64,000 bases of DNA from Streptomyces sp. BK208 (lineage in GTDB: Bacteria > Actinomycetota > Actinomycetes > Streptomycetales > Streptomycetaceae). How positions within the stretch are numbered: the stretch's first letter is position 1; every line of letters starts with the position of its first letter. Below the pieces are notes generated by a model, which saw only the letters and a list, made by a program, of their open reading frames with translations, ran no database searches and had not been told where the DNA came from. The position numbers were made by a program, and so were the translations under genes. Location of the stretch: NCBI RefSeq assembly GCF_004364245.1, contig NZ_SOAV01000001.1, forward strand, positions 1 to 64,000, given 5' to 3'. This document shows positions 52,256-61,412 of the stretch, piece after piece.

Positions 52256-53449
52256 TCAGGTGCCGATGCCGGCTCCGCGGCCGTGAGGGCAGGGGCCGTG
52301 CCAGTCCAGGCACAGGACGGTGGCGTCGTCTCTCACGTAGCCTTCGCATGCTTCGGTGACCGCGTTGACCATGGCTCGCACGGTCTCCCGGGGGTGCTCG
52401 GTAGCCGTGTCGCGCAGGAGAACGGGCAGGTCGACAGCCTGTGCCTGTCGTTCTTGCACACCGTCGGTGTAGAGCAGGAGGCGGTCGCCGGGACGCAGGT
52501 CGAGGTCTTGCACCTGGTAGGCACCCTGGGCGGCGATGCCGAAGGGGAGGTTCACATGCAGTTTCACTGCCTCGACGGCGCCGTCGCGTAGCCGCAGGGG
52601 CCAGGGGTGGCCCGCGTTGACGAGCTGGGCACCGGTACCGTCCAGGGCGATGCGCAGCAGCTGGCCGGTGGCGAATGTGCTGCGGCCGTGCTCGACAAGG
52701 GCCTGGTGGGTCTGGCGGGCCTGCTCGGCAAGATCGGTGCCGGCGCGGCGGGCACCACGGGAGGCGTTGACCGCGAGAGTGGCGATGAGGGAGGCGTCGA
52801 CGTCGTGGCCCATGGCGTCGGTGATGGACAGGTGCAGGGTGTTCTCGTCGAGGCTGTAGTCGTAGGTGTCACCGGCGATGTCGGACGCTGGGACCAGGGC
52901 ACCGGCGAGAGTGAACTCGGCAGCCTCGCAGGAGGGTGCCGAGGGCAGGAGCTGGCGCTGGATCTCCGCGGCCAGGGTGACCGTGGCAGTGCGGTTGCCC
53001 CAGTGGTAGAGGTCGGTGAAGCGGCGGTCGGTGACGATGACGTACGCCAGTGCGTGCGCGGCCTCAGTCACCTGTTCCAGTACGTCCTCGGTGACGCCGG
53101 GGAGGTAGAGCTCCAGCACCCCGATGGCGTCGCCACGATTGGTGACCGGGGCAAGCACCCGCTGGTCACGTCCGTCCTCAGGTGCCACCACCGGTTTCTG
53201 GGTGCGCAGGACCTCGTCGTAGGCACTGCCGTCCAGGGGAACCTGATCGGCGCCGCGTTCCTGTGGTGTCGCCTTCTCCTCGTGGACCCGCAGCAGGCGC
53301 CGGCCGACGACGTCGAGGAACAGGAACGACACATAGCGCGCCCCGAAGCGTTCGCGCAGATTGTGCGCTACGACATCGAGGGAGCGCACCGGTGCGGCGT
53401 CCTCCGCCGCGGCCAGCACCTCGGCCAGTCCGATCCGATCACGCTCCAC
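52256..53449 (-). CDS. GAF-SpoIIE (PP2C) serine phosphatase
   Basis: The 397-residue protein has an N-terminal GAF-like sensor (about residues 20-155, with [18 protein letters not shown]) and a C-terminal PP2C/SpoIIE phosphatase (about 170-390) with [11 protein letters not shown], metal-site [28 protein letters not shown] and [15 protein letters not shown]. Such RsbU-like enzymes dephosphorylate anti-anti-sigma proteins to control alternative sigma factors or development. No anti-sigma or antagonist gene is adjacent, so its partner must be elsewhere. GGGAGG precedes the GTG. Confidence 0.88.
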   Translation of the reverse strand: MERDRIGLAEVLAAAEDAAPVRSLDVVAHNLRERFGARYVSFLFLDVVGRRLLRVHEEKATPQERGADQVPLDGSAYDEVLRTQKPVVAPEDGRDQRVLAPVTNRGDAIGVLELYLPGVTEDVLEQVTEAAHALAYVIVTDRRFTDLYHWGNRTATVTLAAEIQRQLLPSAPSCEAAEFTLAGALVPASDIAGDTYDYSLDENTLHLSITDAMGHDVDASLIATLAVNASRGARRAGTDLAEQARQTHQALVEHGRSTFATGQLLRIALDGTGAQLVNAGHPWPLRLRDGAVEAVKLHVNLPFGIAAQGAYQVQDLDLRPGDRLLLYTDGVQERQAQAVDLPVLLRDTATEHPRETVRAMVNAVTEACEGYVRDDATVLCLDWHGPCPHGRGAGIGT

Positions 53450-53851
53450 AACAGCCTCCCTCAGTCACGCACTCTCCTTCCCCATGCCACCTCAGGCATG
53501 ACACCGGCGCCCTCGCCCCAGCTCCTGCCGGTGAACCTCACGCGACACGCAACTCGAACACACGATTTAATATCTGATGCGGGCGCATACCGCCTGGAAC
53601 GCCGCCTACCAAGCATTCACTACACCCACTGCACCCCCAGGGCGGCACCACAGCCCCGCACCGCCGCCTGCAGCGTTTGTCCGTACGGCTGTGGTGACGC
53701 CCCTGCTGGAAAACCGCCCCCTCGGTACCGGCGGCGCGTACCGAGTTGCGCCAGCTGGTCCGCGCCGTCATAGCGGTCTTCGTCGTCGGCTCGGAGGTTC
53801 GCGGCGGGGTTGCGCAGATCGAGTGGTCCAACGACCTCGGAGGTCTCGTCC
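53450..53851. other. Intergenic stretch, no confident gene
   Basis: About 400 bases upstream of the phosphatase and downstream of the MFS gene. A lower-GC patch around 53560-53580 (TTTAATATCTGATG) may be part of a promoter for the phosphatase. No gene is supported. Confidence 0.4.
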
Positions 53852-55339
53852 TCAGGGTTTCTCAGGCGTCTTGGCCATGGCCGCGGCCAGCGCTGCGAGG
53901 AGGAGGACGCCCGCCGACCACCAGGCCGCGACGGTGAAGCCGTCCACCATTCCCGCTTCCAGATCCCGGCTCCGGGACGGATGGGCGTTGATGTAGCGGG
54001 TCGCGGCGGACGACGCGATCGTGTTCAGCAGGACGGTGCCGAGGGAGCCGCCGATCTGCTGGAAGGTGGAGACGGTCGCTGAGGTCACTCCGGCGTCCTT
54101 CGGGGCGACCCCGGCGGTCGCCGTCGCGTAGACCGGCATGAACGTCAGCCCCATGCCCAGGCCGAGCAGCACCAAGGCGGGCAGCACCCCGGTGGTGTAG
54201 GCGGAGTTCGCACTCAGGCGGGTCAGGAGCAGCATGCCGACGGTCGCGAGGAGCATGCCGGGGGCCATCAGGTTGCGGGGGGCGGTGTGGGGCAGGAGCC
54301 GGGCGGCGATCTGCGTGGCGCCGATGACGATCGTGACGGACATCGGAAGGAACGCCAGGCCGGTCCGTACGGGTGAGTAGTCGAGGATGTCCTGGAGGTA
54401 GTAGGTCAGGAACAGGAAGGCACCGAACATGGCGACGGTGGCCAGGCCCATCGTCGCGAGCGCCGCCGCACGGGTTCTGTCCCTGACGATGTGCAGCGGC
54501 AGCATCGGATGCTCGGCGTGGGACTGCCACCAGACGAAGACGGCGAGCAGGACCACTCCGGCCGCGAACAGGGTCAGGACCAACGGGTCGGCCCAGCCGA
54601 CGGATTCGGCGTCACTGGAGCCGTACACGATCGCCACGAGCCCGCCGGAGGCGAGCAGCGCACCGGGGACGTCGAGGCGCACCCCGCGCTGACCGGGGCT
54701 GTCCTTGAGGAGGGCCAGCGCGCCACCGAGAGCGGCCAGCGCGATGGGGACGTTGACGTACAGGCACCAGCGCCAGGTCGCGTACTCGGTGAGCAGGCCG
54801 CCGACCAGCAGGCCGACGGCGCTGCCGCCCCCGGCGAGCGCGCCGTAGATCCCGAACGCTCTGCCGCGCTCGGCGGGGTCGGTGAACGTCGTCGTCAGCA
54901 GCGACAGTGCGGAGGGGGCCAGGACGGCCGCGCAGGCCCCTTGCAGGGCCCGCGCCGCGAACAATGTTCCGGGGCCGTCGGCCGCACCTCCGAGCGCGGA
55001 GGCGGCGGCGAATCCGACCAGGCCGATCATGAAGGTGCGTTTGCGGCCGACCAGGTCGGCGATCCGGCCACCCAGGAGGAGCAGGCCGCCGAAGGCCAAA
55101 GAGTACGCGGTAATCACCCACTGCCGGTTCGCATCCGACATGCCCAGTCCGTCCTGGACGGAGGGCAGGGCGATGTTCACGATCGTGCCGTCGAGAATCA
55201 CCATGAGCTGGGCGCCTGCGATGACGGCGAGGGCCCACCACCGCTTCGGATCGGGCAACTCGGCCGCGTTCGCAGTGGTGTGGGGCACCGGCGTGGGCAC
55301 GGTGTCCCCGGAAGAGGACTGCTTGGTCAAGACGATCAC
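53852..55339 (-). CDS. DHA2-family (EmrB/QacA-type) drug exporter
   Basis: The 495-residue protein has about fourteen membrane helices and DHA2 signatures: VILDGTIVNIALPSVQDGLG (motif D1), GGRIADLVGRKRTFM (motif A) and ALQGACAAVLAPSALSLL (motif C region). It should export cationic or hydrophobic compounds by proton antiport. A GTG at 55339 was chosen as start with low certainty; an in-frame GTG at 55396 is possible and neither has a strong ribosome binding site. No TetR or MarR regulator is adjacent. Confidence 0.87.
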   Translation of the reverse strand: MIVLTKQSSSGDTVPTPVPHTTANAAELPDPKRWWALAVIAGAQLMVILDGTIVNIALPSVQDGLGMSDANRQWVITAYSLAFGGLLLLGGRIADLVGRKRTFMIGLVGFAAASALGGAADGPGTLFAARALQGACAAVLAPSALSLLTTTFTDPAERGRAFGIYGALAGGGSAVGLLVGGLLTEYATWRWCLYVNVPIALAALGGALALLKDSPGQRGVRLDVPGALLASGGLVAIVYGSSDAESVGWADPLVLTLFAAGVVLLAVFVWWQSHAEHPMLPLHIVRDRTRAAALATMGLATVAMFGAFLFLTYYLQDILDYSPVRTGLAFLPMSVTIVIGATQIAARLLPHTAPRNLMAPGMLLATVGMLLLTRLSANSAYTTGVLPALVLLGLGMGLTFMPVYATATAGVAPKDAGVTSATVSTFQQIGGSLGTVLLNTIASSAATRYINAHPSRSRDLEAGMVDGFTVAAWWSAGVLLLAALAAAMAKTPEKP

Positions 55340-55968
55340 ATTCCGTGTCGGAGGTGTAGGAGCAGACGCGCGGTCCTGCACCCCGGGACGCGACACAAGG
55401 GATCGCGAGAGCAGCGGACACCACCATGAGGTGCCGCAAGGGGGAGAGTCCTACCGCGCGCCGAACGGGGGCACACGGCCGGGGGCAACTATGGCCGCAA
55501 CACTCGTTGTCCAGTTCCAGTCCATGTTTCCCACCTCCTCCCGGCCGGGCACGCGGTACACATCGACGCCGAACGCGCCGACCGGTACGGCGGTGACCCG
55601 CCGCACATGACGTCCCACACGATAGGTCAGCCGACCGGCGACGCAAACGCATTTACCCAGCGCCTGGGTACGAGCTCCTCACGCTTCGACGAGATCCCGT
55701 CGTGCTCAGCAGGTGCGCGGCCGGGTGTCTGCGACGGTCACGATCGACCCGGGCCGAGGAACAGCGCCCGCACCAGGCGCTCAACCCCTACCTCGACGCA
55801 GAAGTCACCGAACAGGTTGAGTACTCCACGGCTTTGACCCGGCTGGATGTCCTGGACCTGGTTGCGATGACGTCGTGCCGACCTGTGCGTCCAGCCGTGC
55901 AGGACCAGCAGTCACCTGCGGGGCGACTCGGTCGCAAAGCCACTACAGGTGCCGAATAAGGTGTGCCC
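55340..55968. other. Intergenic region with a methyltransferase scar
   Basis: About 630 bases. Apart from the fragment at 55760-55880, no gene is supported. The region upstream of 55339 should contain the exporter promoter. Confidence 0.4.
55760..55880 (+). pseudogene. Possible RlmA-type methyltransferase C-terminal fragment
   Basis: The frame reads LNPYLDAEVTEQVEYSTALT and then RLDVLDLVAMTS. This resembles the C-terminal end of putative 23S rRNA methyltransferases of the RlmA type, where a strand pair is followed by a helix ending LVxMGPSA. The SAM-binding domain is absent. The call is tentative. Confidence 0.3.
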
Positions 55969-56601
55969 ATGCGAATAAAGATCGTTGCTGCGGTTGGCTG
56001 CGCCCTCTTGCTGGCCACGGGCTGTGCGAACGGGGAGTCGGGCTCGGACGACGCCGGGGCCGAGCCCGCGTCCACGGCCACGTTGCTCCCGCAGAAGTTG
56101 ACCAAGCCGGCCACCGCCGTTGTCGACGACGAGATAAAGCCGTCCCCGGCCGAGGATGCTCCCTTCGCCGAGCAGTTGGAGTACGAACTGCGTCGCCGCA
56201 CTGTGAAGATGGCTCATGCGGAGGGCGACACCACTGCCACCTGCCCGGCCAACCTTGCCTCCACGAAGTCCACCAAGGCGACTTGTGCCACTACATTCGA
56301 CGGTGTCAAGGTCGAGTGGGCGGTGACCATCGGCGACAACGCCGCCTGGTCCGACAACTACGTGCAGTACGACGCTACTCCGGACCGCGGGATCCTCACA
56401 CGGGAGGGCGTCGCCCGGTACCTGTATGGGAACAACAGGGACTCCATCGACTACGCGCTGTGCAGCGACATTCCCAAGGCCGTCACGGTCCCTCTCGACA
56501 AGGACAACAAGTACCGCTGCGAGGTGGTCCGCAAGGGCCAGAAGCCCACCGGCTATTCCAACAAGGTCTGGGCCACCGAGTCAGGTCCACGGTCCTACTG
56601 A
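55969..56601 (+). CDS. DUF4333-type lipoprotein
   Basis: The 210-residue product has a lipoprotein signal with lipobox LATGC (Cys19). The mature part has a DUF4333-like layout, with a helical region QLEYELRRRTVKMAHAEGD and a paired cysteine segment TTATCPANLASTKSTKATC, then a second Cys pair in DYALCSDIP and KYRCEVVRKGQ. The ATG at 55969 was chosen over a GTG six bases upstream because AAGGTG is better spaced. Its function is unknown, and it is probably anchored outside the membrane. Confidence 0.75.
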   Translation: MRIKIVAAVGCALLLATGCANGESGSDDAGAEPASTATLLPQKLTKPATAVVDDEIKPSPAEDAPFAEQLEYELRRRTVKMAHAEGDTTATCPANLASTKSTKATCATTFDGVKVEWAVTIGDNAAWSDNYVQYDATPDRGILTREGVARYLYGNNRDSIDYALCSDIPKAVTVPLDKDNKYRCEVVRKGQKPTGYSNKVWATESGPRSY

Positions 56602-57083
56602 CCATCTCTGCAGGCAAGAAGATCGCGCACCCGATCCGCCGATGAACCGGCCACCACGCTGCTCGCGCTTCCGAGGCGGGTGTCCCGGTCACCGTCAGTG
56701 ACGGCCGTGGCAGAGGGTGAGCCGGGCGGGTCGGGGTGCCCTGGCGTGGGGCGAGCCTGATCGTCTACCGTCGACCCGCCGATCTGCGAGGCGTACCCGG
56801 CCACAGCAGGGCCGGACGGTCAGTCATCTGTACCGGTGAAGGCAATCTTCTTCGTCTGTGGTCTGCGGGCCCGGCATGGTACGGGAGGATGCCCGGTGCG
56901 CTACCTGTGGAGTTCACCCCTGACCAGGTCCAGGAAGCCAGCGGCCTGTCTGACGACCGTGCCCGTCCGCCCCTCCGGCATTCAGCAGAATGCCTCAGCC
57001 GTGGGCTGCGGTTCGGAACCGGCATGCGGCCGGTCCGGTACGGCGTGATGATGGTCGGACCGACGTGCGGAGATGGAGGCGGC
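56602..57083. other. Intergenic stretch, no confident gene
   Basis: About 480 bases. An open frame leads in phase into the cupin gene, but its translation is not convincing before the GTG at 57084, and GGAGG at 57075-57079 marks the start there. Confidence 0.4.
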
Positions 57084-57581
57084 GTGAGTGATCCGACGGT
57101 GATCGCGGCAGGGCAGGGACGGCAGTTCCGCGGCCCCACCGGCGCCCCCATGACGGTCAAGATCGACGGAGCGGTGACGTGCGGGGCGTACTCCGTGATC
57201 GAGTACTCCCACGCCGCCGGGGCACCGGGGCCACCCGCGCACGTGCACGAGCGGCACGAGGAGGCGTTCCGGGTTCTGGAGGGGGAACTGAGCCTGGACG
57301 TCGACGACCGGACGATCACGCTGGGTGCGGGCGAGTACGCGGTCGTACCGCGCGGGGCGGTGCACCGCCCCTACAACGCCGGCCCGGTCGGGGTTCGATT
57401 CCTGTTCATCACCTCGCCGGCGCTCGACGGCTTCTTCGCGGAGATGGCCGAGTTGAATGCGGCCACCGACGGTCATCCGTCGGCGCAGGCCTTGCGGGAC
57501 CTGGGCGCACGCTGGGACTGTCTGTTCACCGCCTTGCCCTCCGGTGACACGACGACGCGGATGCTGAACGAGGAGCAGTGA
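57084..57581 (+). CDS. Cupin-domain protein
   Basis: The 165-residue protein has a single cupin barrel: motif 1 PPAHVHERHEEAFRVLEGE supplies His, His and Glu metal ligands, and motif 2 GEYAVVPRGAVHRPYNAG supplies the last His. Single-domain cupins of this kind are dioxygenases, isomerases or sensors; the reaction is not predictable. It lies tail to tail with the broken LtrA fragment. Confidence 0.82.
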   Translation: MSDPTVIAAGQGRQFRGPTGAPMTVKIDGAVTCGAYSVIEYSHAAGAPGPPAHVHERHEEAFRVLEGELSLDVDDRTITLGAGEYAVVPRGAVHRPYNAGPVGVRFLFITSPALDGFFAEMAELNAATDGHPSAQALRDLGARWDCLFTALPSGDTTTRMLNEEQ

Positions 57582-57589
57582 ACCGGCGG

Positions 57590-57970
57590 GATCCGAGGCA
57601 CCCGCCGCCATGATCCGGCCCTGCTCGGCCAGCGTTGGCACCAGAGTCCGCAACGATACCCCCATACCCGCTGCCAGTGTGGCCGCGGCGCCCGCCGTGC
57701 AGCAGTGCAACGTCAGGAAAGCGCCGGTGGGCGGTAGCCGGCGCAAGAAGGGCACACCGCCCGGCCCGCGGCGCAGTGACATCGTCCACACAGGACGAGC
57801 GCGAGGAAGGCAGCTACCGCGCTCAGGGCGCAGGTCCGCACCATCCCCGGGACGGGTGGACACAGCACTCACGAGCTGGTACACGCCCTCGCCCAGGACG
57901 ATGAGGACGAAAGGCCCGAGCCGTTCACTGAAGTGCCCGTGTCGAGGAGGGCGGGGCCTCGGCCAGGGGC
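57590..57970 (-). pseudogene. LtrA-family membrane protein fragment
   Basis: The minus strand encodes HFSERLGPFVLIVLGEGVYQ, the LtrA signature, followed after a local frameshift (a hydrophobic LSAVAAFLALVL is in the neighbouring frame near 57800) by WTMSLRRGPGGVPFLRRL and hydrophobic TAGAAATLAAGMGVSLRTL. The N-terminal half of the LtrA protein is missing. It is joined in frame to the FAD-monooxygenase fragment on its right. Confidence 0.6.
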
Positions 57971-58691
57971 GGGGGCTTCCGTCGGCTGCGTTCCTGCGGT
58001 GCCGTGCTGGCCAGGGCGAGTTTATGAGCGGGAAGGCGATGTCCGCGGCCGCTTGCGGGGCACGGAAGACTCGGGTGGCGTAGGTGACGCCGGCGTCAAC
58101 CTGCCGTTCGGCAGCTCGGGGAAGGCCCAACGCGTCGAGCCATTGGGGTGTGCGGGATCCGCGTCCCGAAGCGTCGATGATCAGGTCAGCCGGCAGTGTC
58201 GTGTGTTCGTCGCCGTTGCGGGTCCGGACTGCGGTGATGTGAGCGGCATCGCCTTCCAGTCCCACCGCGATGGTGTTCTGTCGTAGGGTGATGCGCTCGT
58301 CTGCGAGAACGTGTTCACGAAGGACGCTGTCCAGCAGGTTGCGGGAGCATACGAGGTTGCGGTGGTGAGTGGCGAGGAAGCGCCTGAACCAGACCTCGTT
58401 GGGCGCACGGGAGACCATGTCGGCCATGATGTGAGCCAGACGTCCGCCGCGGGCGACGACCTCGTCGACACTGCCGGGTAAGAGATCGTTGATGGCCTGT
58501 ACCCCTCCGCTCCAGACGAGGTGCGCATGCCTGGCCTGCGGCGTATCACGGCGTGCCGCCGGCCCCTCTGGCAGGAGGTCACGCTCGATGATGACAACGT
58601 CGGCGAAGTCGGTCAGAGCGGCGGCGGCAAACAGGCCCGTCGCACTGGCTCCGATGATGACGGCTGTGGGCCGGCTGGTGCTAGGAGACAT
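57971..58691 (-). pseudogene. N-terminal half of an FAD-dependent monooxygenase
   Basis: From an ATG at 58691 the frame reads TAVIIGASATGLFAAAAL (FAD-binding GxGxxG variant), RHAHLVWSGGVQAINDLLPG, CSRNLLDSVLREHVLADERI and PADLIIDASGRGSRTPQWLD, typical of the epoxidase/hydroxylase FAD-monooxygenase group. After AADIAFPLINSP the frame passes directly into LtrA sequence, so about half of the enzyme is missing. One leucine near 58479-58481 is a TTA codon. The deletion joint lies around 57950-58020. Confidence 0.65.
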
Positions 58692-58898
58692 CTGTACTGA
58701 TGCTTTCTGTTCTGGTCATCCTCTGACGGAGGCATCCGGCGTCCGAGTTGAGGAGAGACGGCGGACGGCACCACCTTGCGTACGGCCAAGCAGAGAGGCC
58801 GCAACCACCGGTGCTCACGCTGCGCGCGGGCTCGGGTCTGCAGGGAGGGCCCGACCAGCGAGCGTTGATCGCACTGCCTGAGCACCTGGTGCCGGGTA
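58692..58898. other. Intergenic region
   Basis: About 200 bases upstream of the FAD-monooxygenase fragment and downstream of the small secreted-protein gene. No gene is supported. Confidence 0.35.
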
Positions 58899-59255
58899 TC
58901 AACGTCCTTGACGCGTGTCCCGGCCGGTGGGCGCGTTGGCGTCATCGGTGTCGGCGGGCGAGGAGTACGCGGTTCTGACGTCGTCCGGCTGGCTGGTGGG
59001 TGAGGGCTCGCTCGGACGGGCGGCGGCTGGTGGTTCCGTGGGGTGCTCGCGCAAGTAGTCGGCGAACGGCTGGGGTGAACCGAGGTGTTCCAACTGTTCC
59101 GGAGGCACGGTGGCCGCGTCGACCCACTCGAACGTACGCGCTGCACCAGTGCCCTCTGGCGCGAGCACCAAGGCGGCTTGTGAGGCGGTCACGGCGGTTA
59201 CAAGCAGGAGACCGGCAGCCAGGAGACCCCGACGCGAGCGGCGTGGCGTAATCAT
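58899..59255 (-). CDS. Small exported protein of unknown function
   Basis: The 118-residue product begins MITPRRSRRGLLAAGLLLVT, a basic and hydrophobic export signal, and continues with a low-complexity acidic, Pro-rich tail (EPSPTSQPDDVR). There is no lipobox. No family is recognised. AGGA lies upstream of the ATG. It is probably a secreted or membrane-anchored small protein. Confidence 0.5.
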   Translation of the reverse strand: MITPRRSRRGLLAAGLLLVTAVTASQAALVLAPEGTGAARTFEWVDAATVPPEQLEHLGSPQPFADYLREHPTEPPAAARPSEPSPTSQPDDVRTAYSSPADTDDANAPTGRDTRQGR

Positions 59256-59468
59256 GTTTCACGTTATCCTTTTAGCCTGAGGTCAGGTCACTGGAACGCT
59301 CTTTGTCGGCCAAGAGACCAACCTCAAGGGCTGGTCCCGCCCCCACAACAAGGCGAGATCGATGTGCCAGCCGCCTCCACCGCCGCTACGAACGTGGAGC
59401 CAGCGCTTCCTGGTCTTCACCGCCATCGCCTGTGCCCTCATTTGCTACCGCAGACCGACCGCACCCCT

Positions 59469-59903
59469 TCACCTCGCGTCATTCAAGATCATGAGGTGCT
59501 CGGGGTGCGGAACGGGGACGAAGCCAGCCTTCGCGTAGACGTCGTGCGCGTCGCGTGTCGAGAGGAGCACACGCTTGAGTCGATAGGGGGCGAGGTGGTC
59601 ACGAATTGCTGTGGTGAGCCATGTCCCCAGTCCCTTGCCTCGGTGGGCGGGAGCGACGTAGACATCGCACAGCCAGGCGAAGGTGGCGCGATCGGTGACC
59701 ACACGGGCATAGGCGACCTGGTCACCGGTGGCGTCGTGGACGGCGAAGTTGAGTGAGCCGCGCACCGACTCCTCGACTGTTTCCCGGGTGCGCCCAAGTG
59801 CCCAGAACGCATCGGTTGACAGCCATCGGTGCACCAGATCCACGTCGAGGTGATCTGGGTCCATGGAGAGCTCGTACCCGTTGTTCCAGCTGTTGGCGAT
59901 CAT
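59469..59903 (-). CDS. GNAT N-acetyltransferase
   Basis: The 144-residue protein has the GNAT core FAVHDATGDQVAYARVVTD, then WLCDVYVAPAHRGKGLGTWL, where HRGKGLG is the acetyl-CoA loop, and LLSTRDAHDVYAKAGFVPV. Close relatives act on small molecules or protein lysines; the target is unknown. A perfect inverted repeat 23 bases upstream of the ATG may be its operator. Confidence 0.84.
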   Translation of the reverse strand: MIANSWNNGYELSMDPDHLDVDLVHRWLSTDAFWALGRTRETVEESVRGSLNFAVHDATGDQVAYARVVTDRATFAWLCDVYVAPAHRGKGLGTWLTTAIRDHLAPYRLKRVLLSTRDAHDVYAKAGFVPVPHPEHLMILNDAR

Positions 59904-59925
59904 GGCGGGCCAGCGTAGTCATGAG

Positions 59926-59944
59926 CACTTGGTTTTTCCAAGTG
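59926..59944. promoter_or_regulatory. Perfect inverted repeat upstream of the GNAT gene
   Basis: CACTTGG-TTTTT-CCAAGTG is a seven-base perfect inverted repeat with a five-base AT spacer, 23 bases before the GNAT start at 59903. Its symmetry and position suggest a repressor operator overlapping the promoter. Confidence 0.45.
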
Positions 59945-60272
59945 ACATGCCTCGAAGGAGATGCCCGCCAAAATGCTGCCGCCCGGGCGCGGTAGCGCGC
60001 GGACGACCGACGAGTCCGCCCTCGACCGGGGCGGCTGCCTGCCCGGCCTGGCTCACCTCGGGGCTGACGCCACCGCCGACTGCCGGTGCACCCCGTGCGA
60101 GGGCGGGGCCGGTGAAGTCGGGTCCGTGCCGGTACAACCCTCGCGGCCCGTCCCGAGTCTGATATGCGATGAGGTGAGGGCCTGCCCCCGAGCCACCGGG
60201 CCTCGGTCGGCACGGAGATGGCATACGATCCGCATGCTCGCCGTAAAGATCAAGTAAGAGGATGTACACGTC
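59945..60272. other. Intergenic region upstream of the septum-formation lipoprotein
   Basis: About 330 bases between divergent genes. A -10-like TACGAT lies at about 60225-60230, and AGAGGA at 60257-60262 is the ribosome binding site of the lipoprotein. No gene is supported. Confidence 0.4.
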
Positions 60273-61160
60273 ATGGCTGCCCGTGCCCCCTATCGTTCCC
60301 TTCACGGCATATCCGCCGTTGCCGCCCTCCTCGCGCTCGGCGCGGTGGGGTGCTCGGACGTCACCGACGCCGTCGACAGCGCCAAGGACGGCGCGAAGAA
60401 GGTGGCCCGCCAGCGCTCGGTGTTCTCGTTGGACACAGGTGACTGCTACAACCCGTTCGGCAAGGCCGAGGGGACGGCGTACACCGTCGAGATCGTGCCC
60501 TGCGGCGAGGCGCACCAAGGCCAGGTCGTGGGCGAGTTCTCGATCGACGAGGGTAAGGCGTACCCCGGCGACGACAAGGTCTCGGCAGTCGCGGACACCC
60601 GCTGCCCGGTGGAGGCGCAGAAGTACGCCCCGGACACCTGGGCGCTCCCCAAGGGCGCCGAGCTCTTCTACTACACCCCGACCGCGGAGAGCTGGGCGAC
60701 GGGCGACCGCTCGGTGAGCTGTACCTACACCGCCGGGAAGGGCGCGCTGAGTGGCACGCTGAACACCGCGAAGTCCCTCAAGCCCGAGCAGCTCACGTAC
60801 CTCGAGGGGGCCAACGCGGTGTACGAGGCCCTGTGGGGGAACCAGCCCGAGAAGGACTCCGTGGAGGACGACCTGCCCGGTTACAAGGCGCAGGCCAAGG
60901 CCGTCGCGGATGCTCTCCAGACCCACGTCGAGAGCCTCAACGGCATCGACGGCGCCGAGGTCGGCGCGCTCCGGACGACGCTGACGAAGGCGGCCGGCGA
61001 CTGGAAGAAGGCCGCGGACGCCGCCGACGCCGACACGTTCTACGCCGCCTACGACCCGGCGTTCACCGGCATCGACCCGAACAAGTCGGTCGCCGCCCGC
61101 AAGGAGCTGGGCCTGGCCACCACTGTTCCGGCCGAAGAGGCCGAGGTCTGGGCCGGTTGA
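60273..61160 (+). CDS. Septum-formation-domain lipoprotein
   Basis: The 295-residue protein has a lipobox region LGAVGC (Cys27) and then a septum-formation-type domain with SVFSLDTGDCYNPFG, VEIVPCGEAHQGQVVGEF and a third Cys in TRCPVEAQKYAPDTW, plus RSVSCTYTAG. The cysteine and CxxxHxxQ pattern is the family hallmark. The C-terminal ~110 residues are helical and charged. It is probably displayed on the outer face of the membrane; the role in septation is a family name rather than a demonstrated function here. A strong terminator follows. Confidence 0.8.
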   Translation: MAARAPYRSLHGISAVAALLALGAVGCSDVTDAVDSAKDGAKKVARQRSVFSLDTGDCYNPFGKAEGTAYTVEIVPCGEAHQGQVVGEFSIDEGKAYPGDDKVSAVADTRCPVEAQKYAPDTWALPKGAELFYYTPTAESWATGDRSVSCTYTAGKGALSGTLNTAKSLKPEQLTYLEGANAVYEALWGNQPEKDSVEDDLPGYKAQAKAVADALQTHVESLNGIDGAEVGALRTTLTKAAGDWKKAADAADADTFYAAYDPAFTGIDPNKSVAARKELGLATTVPAEEAEVWAG

Positions 61161-61170
61161 CACTTCTGAG

Positions 61171-61200
61171 GTGCGGGCACCGGTCGGCCGGTGCCCGCAC
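61171..61200 (+). terminator. Strong hairpin terminator after the lipoprotein gene
   Basis: GTGCGGGCACCGG and CCGGTGCCCGCAC form a perfect 13-base-pair stem with a TCGG loop, eleven bases after the stop at 61160. Confidence 0.75.
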
Positions 61201-61412
61201 GTGTTCCGTCACGAGGCGGGATGAGCGAAGTCCCCCGTTCATCCCAGGGTGGCCGCACCCCTTCGTCGCCGACCTTGGATCGGGAGCCACCTCAGGGTCG
61301 TCGGTCCTGGACGTGGGCCGACTCGGACCCAAGCCCGAAAGCCATGTCCCGTTCCCGCGGGCGGGGAAACCCGGGCAGTGGTGCTGTCAGCGCATGCCTC
61401 TAGATTCACCAC

